35,133 nucleotides of DNA from a virus, in IMG/VR virus record IMGVR_UViG_3300021963_000369, positions 1-35,133 of that record, one strand, 5' to 3'. A program made the translations under genes and the position numbers. The notes under the pieces are model-generated. The model was not told the origin of the DNA. It searched no databases and saw only the letters and a list, made by a program, of their open reading frames with translations. How positions within the stretch are numbered: position 1 is the first letter of the stretch; each line of letters begins with the position of its first letter. Shown in pieces: positions 26,734 to 33,557 of the stretch.

Positions 26734-27739
26734 TTTATTTAAAAAAGTTGCCTGTTTTACAGACATACATTTTGGTTTAAAGTCTAATAGTCAAGTACAC
26801 AATCAAGACTGCGAAGACTTTGTTGACTGGTATATTGCTAAAGCAAAGGAGGAAGGCTGTGATACTGGAATATTTATGGGGGACTGGCATCACAATCGTA
26901 ATAGTCTTAATATCACTACTATGGACTATAGCCTTAGGGCCCTGGAAAAGCTCGGTGCGAGCTTTGATCAATTTTACTTTTTCCCTGGCAATCATGATTT
27001 ATATTACAAAGATAAGCGGGATATTCATTCCGTCGAGTTTGGCAAGTATATTCCTGGGATCACTATCGTACATGAGCCTATTACTACTGGTAACGTTACT
27101 ATGTGCCCGTGGCTTGTCGGAGAAGAATGGAAGGCAATAGGTAAAAAGAAAGCCAAGTATATCTTTGGACACTTTGAACTACCGCACTTTTACATGAATG
27201 CTATGGTCCAGATGCCGGATCACGGTGAAATACAACTAGATGCGTTTGACGGATACGAGCTAGGCTTTAGTGGACACTTCCACAAACGTCAAAGCAAAGG
27301 AAATATGCACTATATTGGCAATGCGTTCCCGCACAACTATGCAGATGCTTGGGATGATGACCGCGGAATGATGATATTAGAATGGGGCGGTAAACCAGAA
27401 TACCACAGTTGGGATAAACAACCTACATTCCGAACAGTAAAACTAAGTCAACTTATTGACGAAGCAGATACTTTAATCAAACCTAAACAACATCTGCGTG
27501 TTGCTTTGGACATTGATATCAGTTATGAAGAGGCTAGTTTTATTAAAGAAAACTTTATGGCCAATTATGATATCCGTGAGCTTACTTTGATTACGGAAAA
27601 GAAGCAAGTTGAGATTAATACAGACATTGATATTCAAGCATTTGAATCAGTTGATCAAATTGTGTCCAGTCAGCTTGTGAATATCGAAAGTGACACGTAT
27701 AATAAGAATACGCTACTGGCGATTTATAACAGTCTATGA
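26726..27739 (+). CDS. 47: Recombination nuclease subunit gp47 (Mre11/SbcD type)
   Basis: gp47 with gp46 forms the end-processing nuclease for recombination-dependent replication and host DNA breakdown. All metallophosphatase motifs are present (numbered from the GTG): DIH at 13-15, GDWHH at 52-56, GNHD at 88-91, GH at 148-149 and GHFH at 183-186. I prefer the GTG at 26726, giving (M)SNLFKKVACFTDIHFG, which places the first motif where the family has it. AGGA (26713-26716) lies nine bases upstream. An in-frame ATG at 26708 would add six residues and lengthen the overlap with gp55 to 26 bases. The stop overlaps the gp46 start (ATGA), as expected for a two-subunit complex. Confidence 0.93.
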   Translation: MSNLFKKVACFTDIHFGLKSNSQVHNQDCEDFVDWYIAKAKEEGCDTGIFMGDWHHNRNSLNITTMDYSLRALEKLGASFDQFYFFPGNHDLYYKDKRDIHSVEFGKYIPGITIVHEPITTGNVTMCPWLVGEEWKAIGKKKAKYIFGHFELPHFYMNAMVQMPDHGEIQLDAFDGYELGFSGHFHKRQSKGNMHYIGNAFPHNYADAWDDDRGMMILEWGGKPEYHSWDKQPTFRTVKLSQLIDEADTLIKPKQHLRVALDIDISYEEASFIKENFMANYDIRELTLITEKKQVEINTDIDIQAFESVDQIVSSQLVNIESDTYNKNTLLAIYNSL

Positions 27740-29514
27740 TAAAAATAAAAGAACTTACAGTCAAAAACTTTATGAGCGTGGGTAATCAAACCCAAGCTGT
27801 AGATTTTGACAAGCAACAACTAACACTTGTGCTAGGTGAAAACTTAGATATGGGCGGAGATGACAGCGGATCGCGTAACGGTACAGGTAAAACTACTATT
27901 GTTAATGCGTTAAGTTATGCTTTATTTGGTAATGCGCTGACTAACATTAAAAAAGATAACCTGATAAACAAAATCAACAACAAAAACATGTTAGTTACTC
28001 TGTCTTTTAATAAAGACGGAACTGATTATCGTATCGAGCGTGGACGCAAACCTAACATCTTACAGTTCTATGTCAACGATGTAGAGCAAGAAACTGACGA
28101 AACAGATGACGCTCAGGGCGATATGCGTGAGACTCAAAAAGATTTAGATGAAATCTTAGGTATGAGTCACGATATGTTTAAGCATATTATTGCATTAAAC
28201 ACATATACAGAGCCTTTCTTGTCAATGCGGGCAAATGATCAACGTGTGATCATCGAACAACTGCTAGGAATTACTATTCTTAGTGAAAAAGCAGAAGCAC
28301 TTAAAGAACTAATTAGACAAACTAAAGAAGCTATTACAGCAGAGAACGCTTTAATCGAAGCAACTAAGAAGTCTAACGAAGGAATTCAAAAAAGTATTGA
28401 CAGTTTAATTACAAAACAAACTGTTTGGAACACTCAACGAGACAACGATGTTGAAAAGATCGGCCGTGCTATCATAGAACTTGAAAGCGTAGATATCGAA
28501 GCTGAGCTGGCGAAGCACAGCGACCTGAAAGTTTACGAAGAAAAGACAGCGAAGCTGCGCTCGCTGAATAAGGAACGTGCTACGTTAGAAAGCGCGACAG
28601 CGCAAGCGGAGCGAAGCGTCACGAAGTACGACGGCGAGCTCGCCAAGTTGGCAAATAAGACCTGTCATGCATGTGAACAACAGCTACATGATCACAAACA
28701 TGAGGAAATGACTGCTACAGCACAAGAGCACCTTGAAGAAGCCCGGCGATATTTGTCCAAGGTGCAAACGGATCTCAATAAAATTAGCACAGAAATTCTA
28801 GCTATTGGAGACATAAGTACTCGTCCAGACACTTATTACGACACAGTTGAACAGGCACTAAAACATCAAAATAATCTTAAAACGCTGGAAACACAGTTAA
28901 CAGTACGGGCTGGCGAACAAGATCCTTATCAAGAACAAATTGAAGAACTGATGAATACAGCACTTGTAGACATCACTTGGGACAAAGTTAACGAGCTTAA
29001 CACAGTCAAGGACCATCAAGAGTTCTTGCTCAAGCTGTTGACCAGTAAAGATTCGTTTATTCGCAAGAAGATCATAGATCAAAACCTAGCTTATTTGAAC
29101 AATAGATTGACCTATTACTTGGATAAGATGGGATTACCGCATACAGTAACATTCCAAAACGATTTAAACGTGGAAATTACTCAGCTTGGGCAAGATTTAG
29201 ATTTTGATAATCTAAGTCGAGGAGAGCGTAATAGACTTATACTTGGCTTGTCGTGGGCATTCCGTGATGTGTGGGAGTCATTGTATCAACAGATTAACTT
29301 GTTGTTTGTTGATGAGCTGATTGACAACGGCTTAGATGCTAGCGGGGTTGAAAGCGCATTAGCTGTACTGAAAAAGATGGGTCGTGAGCGTAGCAAAAAC
29401 ATTTATTTGATATCGCACAAGGATGAATTGATTGGTCGTGTGACCAATGTGCTTAAGGTTATCAAAGAAAATGGCTTTACCAGCTATGCTAACGACTTGG
29501 AGATTACGGATTAA
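27736..29514 (+). CDS. 46: Recombination nuclease subunit gp46 (Rad50/SbcC type ATPase)
   Basis: At 592 residues it is close to T4 gp46 (560). Walker A is GSRNGTGKTT (45-54). Two coiled-coil arms (about 180-305 and 320-395) flank a zinc hook CHAC (310-313). The ABC signature is LSRGERNR (493-500), Walker B is NLLFVDELID (521-530), and the H-loop His is 561 in LISHKDEL. The start overlaps gp47 by 4 bases and the stop overlaps the next ATG (TAATG), so the genes are probably co-translated. The DNA for residues about 256-305, the arm just before the hook, is markedly GC-rich (about 57% by hand count) compared with its surroundings, and uses AGC, GCG and CTG/CTC codons. The frame stays open through it. 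Confidence 0.94.
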   Translation: MIKIKELTVKNFMSVGNQTQAVDFDKQQLTLVLGENLDMGGDDSGSRNGTGKTTIVNALSYALFGNALTNIKKDNLINKINNKNMLVTLSFNKDGTDYRIERGRKPNILQFYVNDVEQETDETDDAQGDMRETQKDLDEILGMSHDMFKHIIALNTYTEPFLSMRANDQRVIIEQLLGITILSEKAEALKELIRQTKEAITAENALIEATKKSNEGIQKSIDSLITKQTVWNTQRDNDVEKIGRAIIELESVDIEAELAKHSDLKVYEEKTAKLRSLNKERATLESATAQAERSVTKYDGELAKLANKTCHACEQQLHDHKHEEMTATAQEHLEEARRYLSKVQTDLNKISTEILAIGDISTRPDTYYDTVEQALKHQNNLKTLETQLTVRAGEQDPYQEQIEELMNTALVDITWDKVNELNTVKDHQEFLLKLLTSKDSFIRKKIIDQNLAYLNNRLTYYLDKMGLPHTVTFQNDLNVEITQLGQDLDFDNLSRGERNRLILGLSWAFRDVWESLYQQINLLFVDELIDNGLDASGVESALAVLKKMGRERSKNIYLISHKDELIGRVTNVLKVIKENGFTSYANDLEITD

Positions 29515-29783
29515 TGAGCAAAAAGGTTGATCCTGTAGACTATCAGGACGAAGAACTACATGCGGAATTGTTACGTCTGTTCCGTGTGTACTTTGAAGCC
29601 AATCAAAAGTGGATCAACACTGGTACTAAGACCAGTGCCATTCGCCTGCGACAAGTACTAAGTGAAATTAGAACGCTGTGTATACAGCGTAGAGAAGTTG
29701 TGCGGGCATGGGCTGTGACCAAAGAAGCACAACTAGCTGAAAGGAAAAAGAAAAGAAATGAGCAATCCAGTATTAACAGCTGA
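29514..29783 (+). CDS. Small conserved-looking protein downstream of gp46, function unknown
   Basis: This 89-residue protein overlaps the gp46 stop by one base (TAATG) and the next gene by 26 bases, so it is certainly within the operon. It is predicted to be mostly helical: DEELHAELLRLFRVYFEANQ, then TSAIRLRQVLSEIRTLCIQR, followed by a very basic tail (ERKKKRNEQ). There is no signal peptide, membrane span or metal-binding motif. The basic tail and its position after the Mre11/Rad50 pair would suit a nucleic-acid-associated or nuclease-accessory role, but that is a guess. I do not recognise the family. Confidence 0.65.
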   Translation: MSKKVDPVDYQDEELHAELLRLFRVYFEANQKWINTGTKTSAIRLRQVLSEIRTLCIQRREVVRAWAVTKEAQLAERKKKRNEQSSINS

Positions 29784-30522
29784 TTGTCTATACGTCAACG
29801 GTGATTCTTGGACTAGGGGTAGTGAATTAATTGATCCAACTAGCTCTATTGAGAATCATTTTGATCCTGTGCATGAAGCCTACAGGATGAAACACTTTTG
29901 GCCGCGGCTAGTTGCTGACCAGTTGGGTCTAGAACTAATAGACGGCAGTATGGCGGGTGGCAGCAATGACAGACTGCTTAGAACTACCATCGAAGATGTT
30001 AGCCGTTTAATCATGGAAGGACGCAAACCATTTGTCATAGTCAGCTGGACACAGTTGCACAGGTTTGAACTGCCGGAAAAAGGCGGGCACTGGCGCAGTT
30101 TTGTCAACACCAAGCATGGTGATACACCCCGAGCAGTAAAAGAAATTTGGGGCGACTGGAGCAGTGACCGCAGTGATGTTATCCGTTGGACGCAACAGTT
30201 ACTGACTTTAGACTATTTTTTAAAAATGAACAAGGTGGATTATCTAAGCACAACAGTTTTTAAAGAAATCTATTGGCTTTTTGAGAGATTCACAGCAGGC
30301 GAAAAAGATTATTTTAAACCTTACCTACATCAAATCAATCAGCATGTCAAACTCAGCAGGCACTCACTTAACTTGTCAATGGAAACAGCACTAAGCTGGC
30401 ACTCAGATGTTACTTACGGGCCTGGCGGACACCCGCTGGCCAAGGGACACGAGCTGTTGGCAGAACAAATACTAAGTCAAATTAACAGCAAATATCAATT
30501 TCAAAGGCTCCAAGACCAATGA
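29758..30522 (+). CDS. SGNH/GDSL hydrolase-like protein
   Basis: This 254-residue protein has an AAAGGAAAAAG ribosome site. It shows the layout of an SGNH hydrolase: block I VNGDSWTRG with the candidate nucleophile Ser17, a GGSND stretch (67-71) that could supply the oxyanion Gly/Asn, and a C-terminal block GPGGHPLAKGHELLAEQI with His225 as candidate catalytic His. The usual Asp three residues before the His is Gly222-223 here, so the acid is missing or supplied from elsewhere. Two central Trp-rich helices are present (VSWTQLHRFELP, KEIWGDWSSDRSDVIRW). There is no signal peptide, so it should act in the cytoplasm or in the virion. Substrate unknown; possibilities include deacylation of host carbohydrate or modification of phage glycans. 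Confidence 0.6.
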   Translation: MSNPVLTADCLYVNGDSWTRGSELIDPTSSIENHFDPVHEAYRMKHFWPRLVADQLGLELIDGSMAGGSNDRLLRTTIEDVSRLIMEGRKPFVIVSWTQLHRFELPEKGGHWRSFVNTKHGDTPRAVKEIWGDWSSDRSDVIRWTQQLLTLDYFLKMNKVDYLSTTVFKEIYWLFERFTAGEKDYFKPYLHQINQHVKLSRHSLNLSMETALSWHSDVTYGPGGHPLAKGHELLAEQILSQINSKYQFQRLQDQ

Positions 30523-30537
30523 CCTGCTACATACAGC

Positions 30538-30981
30538 ATGTCATGGACTTATCAAAATAATACAGTTGAATCGTTGCCCGAAGATTGTATAGGGTTCGTG
30601 TACATAATCACAAATACTATCTCTGGACGCAAATACATAGGCAAGAAGTTAGCAAAATTTAGCAAAACCACATACAAAACAGTAAAACTTAAAAACGGCA
30701 ACAAAAAGAAAAAGAAAATACGCAACAAAATTGACAGCGACTGGCGCGAATATTATGGTTCAAGTCCGGAACTTACCAAGGATGTTGTGGCATTAGGCAC
30801 AGAAAACTTCTCCAGAGAAATACTTTTTTACTGTAAATCCAAAGCAGAATGTAGTTATATCGAGGCTCGTGAACAGTTTAGTCGTCGTGTACTAGAATCA
30901 AATGACTATTATAATGGCCATATTCAAGTACGTGTACATGGTTCACACATTAAGAAACTTCAAGAAAATCAGGCAAAATAA
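30538..30981 (+). CDS. GIY-YIG family nuclease
   Basis: This 147-residue protein has the signature near its N-terminus: GFVY (19-22) and KYIGKK (32-37), spaced ten residues apart as in GIY-YIG nucleases. A basic block follows (LKNGNKKKKKIRNKI, 51-65), then DWREYYGSSPEL (68-79), and a helix with candidate metal-binding Glu109 or Glu112 (YIEAREQF). It may be a free-standing nuclease like the T4 Seg enzymes or endonuclease II. No clear ribosome site precedes the ATG, which lies 15 bases after the preceding stop. The adjoining non-coding region is rich in hairpins, so a homing role was considered, but no split gene is visible. Confidence 0.7.
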   Translation: MSWTYQNNTVESLPEDCIGFVYIITNTISGRKYIGKKLAKFSKTTYKTVKLKNGNKKKKKIRNKIDSDWREYYGSSPELTKDVVALGTENFSREILFYCKSKAECSYIEAREQFSRRVLESNDYYNGHIQVRVHGSHIKKLQENQAK

Positions 30982-31404
30982 AGCGGTTTAGGCTCAGCGC
31001 AGGCCAATGTCATGCGCCCTTATACCTGGATCACGGATCGCAGGGACGGAAAACTCTTGCCGCCAAGAGTACTCAGCAACTACCCGAAAGGATGTCGATC
31101 GCTTCTAAGACCTGCGATTTTGCTGTTTGAAAAGAATTTAAAGGCAAAATGAGGGAGAAAAACCCACGGCTACAAGTATGTTAACGTATACTTTTAGACC
31201 CGCCGTTGTATAAGACTCAGCTCGTGGTACCGGACAACCGCCACTGTAATGCTGTAACGTTAAGTGAACTGCTCAACTCAGATAATGTTCATTTTTTAGC
31301 CCGCAAGGGCTAAGTGTGACTACACAATCTAGATAATATCTTAACGCTTCGCGTTTATAATAATATTGAAAAAAGAAGAATAGTTCGAGCTGAAAGCGAA
31401 GAAC

Positions 31405-31425
31405 AGATGAACGTAGTTCATCTTT
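31405..31425 (+). terminator. Perfect 8-bp hairpin with short T tract
   Basis: AGATGAAC, loop GTA, GTTCATCT, followed by TT and then A residues. The stem is only moderately GC-rich and the T tract is short, so termination would be weak. It may instead be the last stem of the structured region or shape the leader of the next gene, whose late box follows at 31433. Confidence 0.3.
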
Positions 31426-31432
31426 AAACTAT

Positions 31433-31440
31433 AATAAATA
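31433..31440 (+). promoter_or_regulatory. Late promoter box before the putative internal protein gene
   Basis: AATAAATA lies 18 bases before the ATG at 31459, a spacing like that of the other late boxes here. It has one mismatch from TATAAATA. The short leader has no strong ribosome site (only ACGGAA). Confidence 0.4.
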
Positions 31441-31458
31441 TCATATCACGGAATCAAT

Positions 31459-32481
31459 ATGAAAATATACGACATCATCTCAGAATCGCAACAACTTAAT
31501 GAAAATGTCATAATCATGAGTGGATTTAGACAGATATTAAAATATGTTGCTTCACGTAACGGTCAAGGTCTTGAACATGCCATGGAATGGATTGCTAGAC
31601 GTTTAGCAGGTAAAGAAAATGCCGCTGAACAACTGGCTGAAGCATGGATCTTGGCAGCTGAGAAAGTTGGTATAGCAGAAGCAGAAGCAATTGCCATGGG
31701 CGCACAAAAAGCTGCTAGAGCTGGTATCGGTGATGATGTTATTACTGCGGCACAACGAGCTGCTGAAAAATTAATTGAAAAACGAGCAGGATCAATTTGG
31801 GGACAGCTGAAAACTCCTGAAAGCAAACTTAATTTTTACTACGGTTTAACTTTTAAGACTATAAACCAAGGACTTATGTTTTGGGGCATTGGCGAGCCAA
31901 TTTATAAGTGTGTTACTAGTATTTTAAACGCTTACGAATTACGTGATTCTGGAGATCCAGAATTAAAAGATCCAGCCAAGTTACAATGGGTAGTTCAGTA
32001 TTACATTGATCAGTGTGTGAAACAAGTTGTATCATTGTGGTTAGGCAACAAAATTGTTAATAAAGTTATAGGCAAATGGGTTCCTGGTATAGCGTACAAC
32101 ATTCCTATTGCAGGACCGCTTATTCAAAAGTTAGATCCAATTTATTCAAAAGTTCCACCTGCAACATTAGTTGCATTTAAAAGTTGGATGATCAGTAATG
32201 AAGGCCAGGAAGCATTGGCCAAGTGGCTAGTTGGACAAGCTCTAGTACCATATACAGATTGGAAGATTCCTGGCGGACCAACTTATCAGAAATTAATTTT
32301 GGATCCGTTAGGTGGAATAGCTATGACTGGCTATAACAAGATATTAAAATGGACCGGTTCTGACAAGATGATTCCTGAACCTGGGCAAAAGAAGGATGAT
32401 AAAGGGGCAAACGAACCTGAAAACACAGGTCCTGACAACTACAATCCTGGATTAAGAGGAGCTAAGACACCTAACTATTAA
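31459..32481 (+). CDS. Putative internal head protein with capsid-targeting N-terminus
   Basis: I recognise no domain in this 340-residue protein. The first residues, MKIYDIISE then SQ, resemble the capsid-targeting sequence of T4 internal proteins (MKTYQEFIAE) and end in I-x-E, the cleavage consensus (L/I)xE of the T4 prohead protease gp21. Residues 30-115 are Ala/Glu/Lys-rich and helical (ENAAEQLAEAWILAAEKVGI). Residues 125-260 are more hydrophobic (TINQGLMFWGIGEPIYKC, WVPGIAYNIPIAGPLI) without a clear membrane span. The last 40 residues are Pro/Asn/Gly-rich and probably disordered. If the signal is real, the protein is packed in the head, trimmed after Glu9 and injected with the DNA. It has its own late box, and its stop overlaps the opposing reading frame. 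It could instead be a minor structural protein. Confidence 0.55.
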   Translation: MKIYDIISESQQLNENVIIMSGFRQILKYVASRNGQGLEHAMEWIARRLAGKENAAEQLAEAWILAAEKVGIAEAEAIAMGAQKAARAGIGDDVITAAQRAAEKLIEKRAGSIWGQLKTPESKLNFYYGLTFKTINQGLMFWGIGEPIYKCVTSILNAYELRDSGDPELKDPAKLQWVVQYYIDQCVKQVVSLWLGNKIVNKVIGKWVPGIAYNIPIAGPLIQKLDPIYSKVPPATLVAFKSWMISNEGQEALAKWLVGQALVPYTDWKIPGGPTYQKLILDPLGGIAMTGYNKILKWTGSDKMIPEPGQKKDDKGANEPENTGPDNYNPGLRGAKTPNY

Positions 32482-32714
32482 AGCAAGGGCATATTAGTTT
32501 CTTTGCTTAACTCCATATTTTCTTTAACTACAGCGTACATAGAATCTCTGTCGTCAAAGCTGTACTGATGCAGTAATTGATCTACTGTAACTCCGCCTCT
32601 CATGTACCAGCTTAGTCTTATTAATTCTGTTTTAAAATCTTTTGCTTCTTTTTCTAGCCTAACTAGACGTTCTTCAATTTTAGAGGCGTTTAATCCAATT
32701 AGGCTTTGTCGAAA
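32478..32714 (-). CDS. -1 frame extension of gp26 (gp51-like part of a frameshift fusion)
   Basis: In the -1 frame relative to gp26 the sequence is open from the slippery site to TAA at 32480-32478, 78 codons. The product continues as RQSLIGLNASKIEERLVRLE, then helical KEAKDFKTELIRLSWYMRGG, and ends SKETNMPLL. There is no ATG, GTG or TTG start in this frame between an upstream in-frame stop (near 32737) and the Met at 32603, which lies inside the helical region. Translation therefore needs either a -1 frameshift (fusion of about 349 residues) or a rare ATT start (32699-32697). Its stop overlaps that of the opposing gene, leaving no other use for these 220 bases. In T4, genes 26 and 51 are adjacent near the tape-measure gene, so a gp51-like role is suggested by position only. 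Confidence 0.6.
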   Translation of the reverse strand, partial: FRQSLIGLNASKIEERLVRLEKEAKDFKTELIRLSWYMRGGVTVDQLLHQYSFDDRDSMYAVVKENMELSKETNMPLL

Positions 32715-33526
32715 AAATTTGATTGATCTAACTCAATTAACACTTGATCTTCGTGACCACAGTTAATACATTTAACAGTTTGCGAAGGAGGAATCCAACG
32801 TTTTCTGTTTTCCTCCATGTGTGCTTTGACACGGTCAACAACTTCTAAATCAATATTGTTAACCCATTCTTCAATAAACTCTCGCTCGGTTACCACTACC
32901 TTGCCAGTGTCAATGCTTTCAATACCAGCTGTGAACAAATCATTACGCAAGATTGTTAGCTCTTCAAAGATACTAGCACTGGCTTTTTGTTGTTCGTCAA
33001 CATCGGTTAAATTGTTTATTTGATATAATTTTTGTTGTATGCCAAAATTTCTCAAAGCAAATTCTGTATTTTGTCTATAGTTTAACGGGCGTATTACAAC
33101 AGATAATTCATCAAGAACTACTCTATTGTCGTACTGACAACTAGAATAATGTTCAATAAATGATGTAAGTTCTAGTGCGTAGTCTTGAGCTGTGTCACAT
33201 TTTGAACATTTGTGGCCTACAGTTAGTTCGTTACCAAAGGTAGCAATACGGATAGCTGATAAAATCAAGTCTAAATCAACTAATGACACTTGCCACGGAT
33301 CGGTTATAGCAGGACAACAACTGTTAATTACCTTTGCTGTGCTTTCTCCTGTTAATAACGCATCTGGCGTCTTAAACAAAATCTCGTCCATACCAGTCAT
33401 ACCAAATATTGGCAATCTATTTGGATCACCATTAATAACGCCAGGTGCATAATAAATGCCTTGACTTGGAAGACTTACAAAGATTTTAGGTTGTCTAAAA
33501 TACTGCTGTAAGGGATTGTTTGCCAT
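32699..33526 (-). CDS. 26: Baseplate hub/tail assembly protein gp26
   Basis: This 275-residue protein has the N-terminus NPLQQYFRQPKIFVSLPSQG and the block MTGMDEILFKTPDALLTGES (45-62) followed by SCCPAI, which I associate with gp26-type hub assembly proteins of marine T4-like phages (T4 gp26 has 208 residues). Two CxxC pairs, Cys107/Cys110 and Cys253/Cys256, 143 residues apart, could form one zinc ribbon bridging both ends of the chain. A GGAG ribosome site and the exact late box TATAAATA lie upstream. The gene ends on overlapping slippery heptamers that would extend it in the -1 frame. The divergent neighbour is a tape-measure-like gene, which fits an assembly role for the tail tube and hub. 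Confidence 0.72.
   Translation of the reverse strand: MANNPLQQYFRQPKIFVSLPSQGIYYAPGVINGDPNRLPIFGMTGMDEILFKTPDALLTGESTAKVINSCCPAITDPWQVSLVDLDLILSAIRIATFGNELTVGHKCSKCDTAQDYALELTSFIEHYSSCQYDNRVVLDELSVVIRPLNYRQNTEFALRNFGIQQKLYQINNLTDVDEQQKASASIFEELTILRNDLFTAGIESIDTGKVVVTEREFIEEWVNNIDLEVVDRVKAHMEENRKRWIPPSQTVKCINCGHEDQVLIELDQSNFFDKA
32711..32720 (-). other. Candidate -1 ribosomal frameshift site
   Basis: On the minus strand the gp26 codons read TCA AAT TTT TTC GAC. They contain two X XXY YYZ heptamers in the correct frame, A AAT TTT (32720-32714) and T TTT TTC (32717-32711). A shift back by one base bypasses the gp26 stop four codons later and enters the 78-codon extension. Only a weak TAAT/ATTA hairpin (loop TGG) is visible downstream, and no strong pseudoknot. 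Confidence 0.6.
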
Positions 33527-33537
33527 TTTTAACTCCA

Positions 33538-33545
33538 GATAAATA
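33538..33545 (+). promoter_or_regulatory. Late promoter box for the tape-measure-like gene
   Basis: GATAAATA on the plus strand, identical to the gp6 box, 44 bases before the ATG at 33590. The leader contains GGTGGG as ribosome site. It faces the gp26 box only 12 bases away, so the two late promoters transcribe through each other. Confidence 0.45.
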
Positions 33546-33557
33546 TTATAAGCATTG

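Larger units (their letters stand above)
30982..31458 (+). ncRNA. Candidate structured RNA in a 477-base non-coding stretch
   Basis: No gene fits this stretch, the longest non-coding one in the window. Many perfect or near-perfect stems are visible: a long-range 8-bp stem 31037-31044/31111-31118 (plus two G-U pairs) enclosing 66 bases; inside it a 7-bp hairpin 31053-31059/31064-31070 and a GAAA-capped short stem at 31084-31091; an 8-pair hairpin 31174-31181/31186-31193 with loop TAAC; a 7-bp hairpin 31296-31302/31307-31313 with a GCAA (GNRA) loop; a 5-bp hairpin 31343-31347/31351-31355; a hairpin with tandem G-A mismatches 31383-31404; and an 8-bp hairpin 31405-31412/31416-31423. The plus strand is preferred because the GNRA loops (GCAA, GAAA) are on it and both neighbouring genes run that way. 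I could not match it to tRNA, tmRNA, RNase P, a group I core or a known riboswitch. Confidence 0.5.

Noticed and set aside
28501-28650. Frameshift or assembly error in gp46 as the cause of the odd composition
   Set aside because: The reading frame is continuous, the product is a plausible coiled coil, and the zinc hook follows in frame.
31230-31250. Cobalamin riboswitch, suggested by CCGCCACTGTAA
   Set aside because: The other conserved parts of the B12 element (GGGAA, and AGCCAGG...ACCTGCC) are absent, and no B12-related gene follows.
31211-31285. tRNA-like stretch around CTCAGCTCGTGGTACCG
   Set aside because: No acceptor stem, anticodon stem or T-arm can be formed around it.
31296-31313. 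TTAGCCC-GCAA-GGGCTAA hairpin as a rho-independent terminator
   Set aside because: The T run lies before the stem on the plus strand, and neither strand has a T tract after it. The GNRA loop fits a structured RNA better.
30982-31458. Group I intron associated with the GIY-YIG gene
   Set aside because: No convincing P7/R-S core elements and no split exon on either side.
32478-32603. Independent small gene starting at ATG 32603
   Set aside because: It would begin inside a helix whose upstream half is also open in the same frame, and no ribosome site precedes it. The frameshift explains the whole open stretch.
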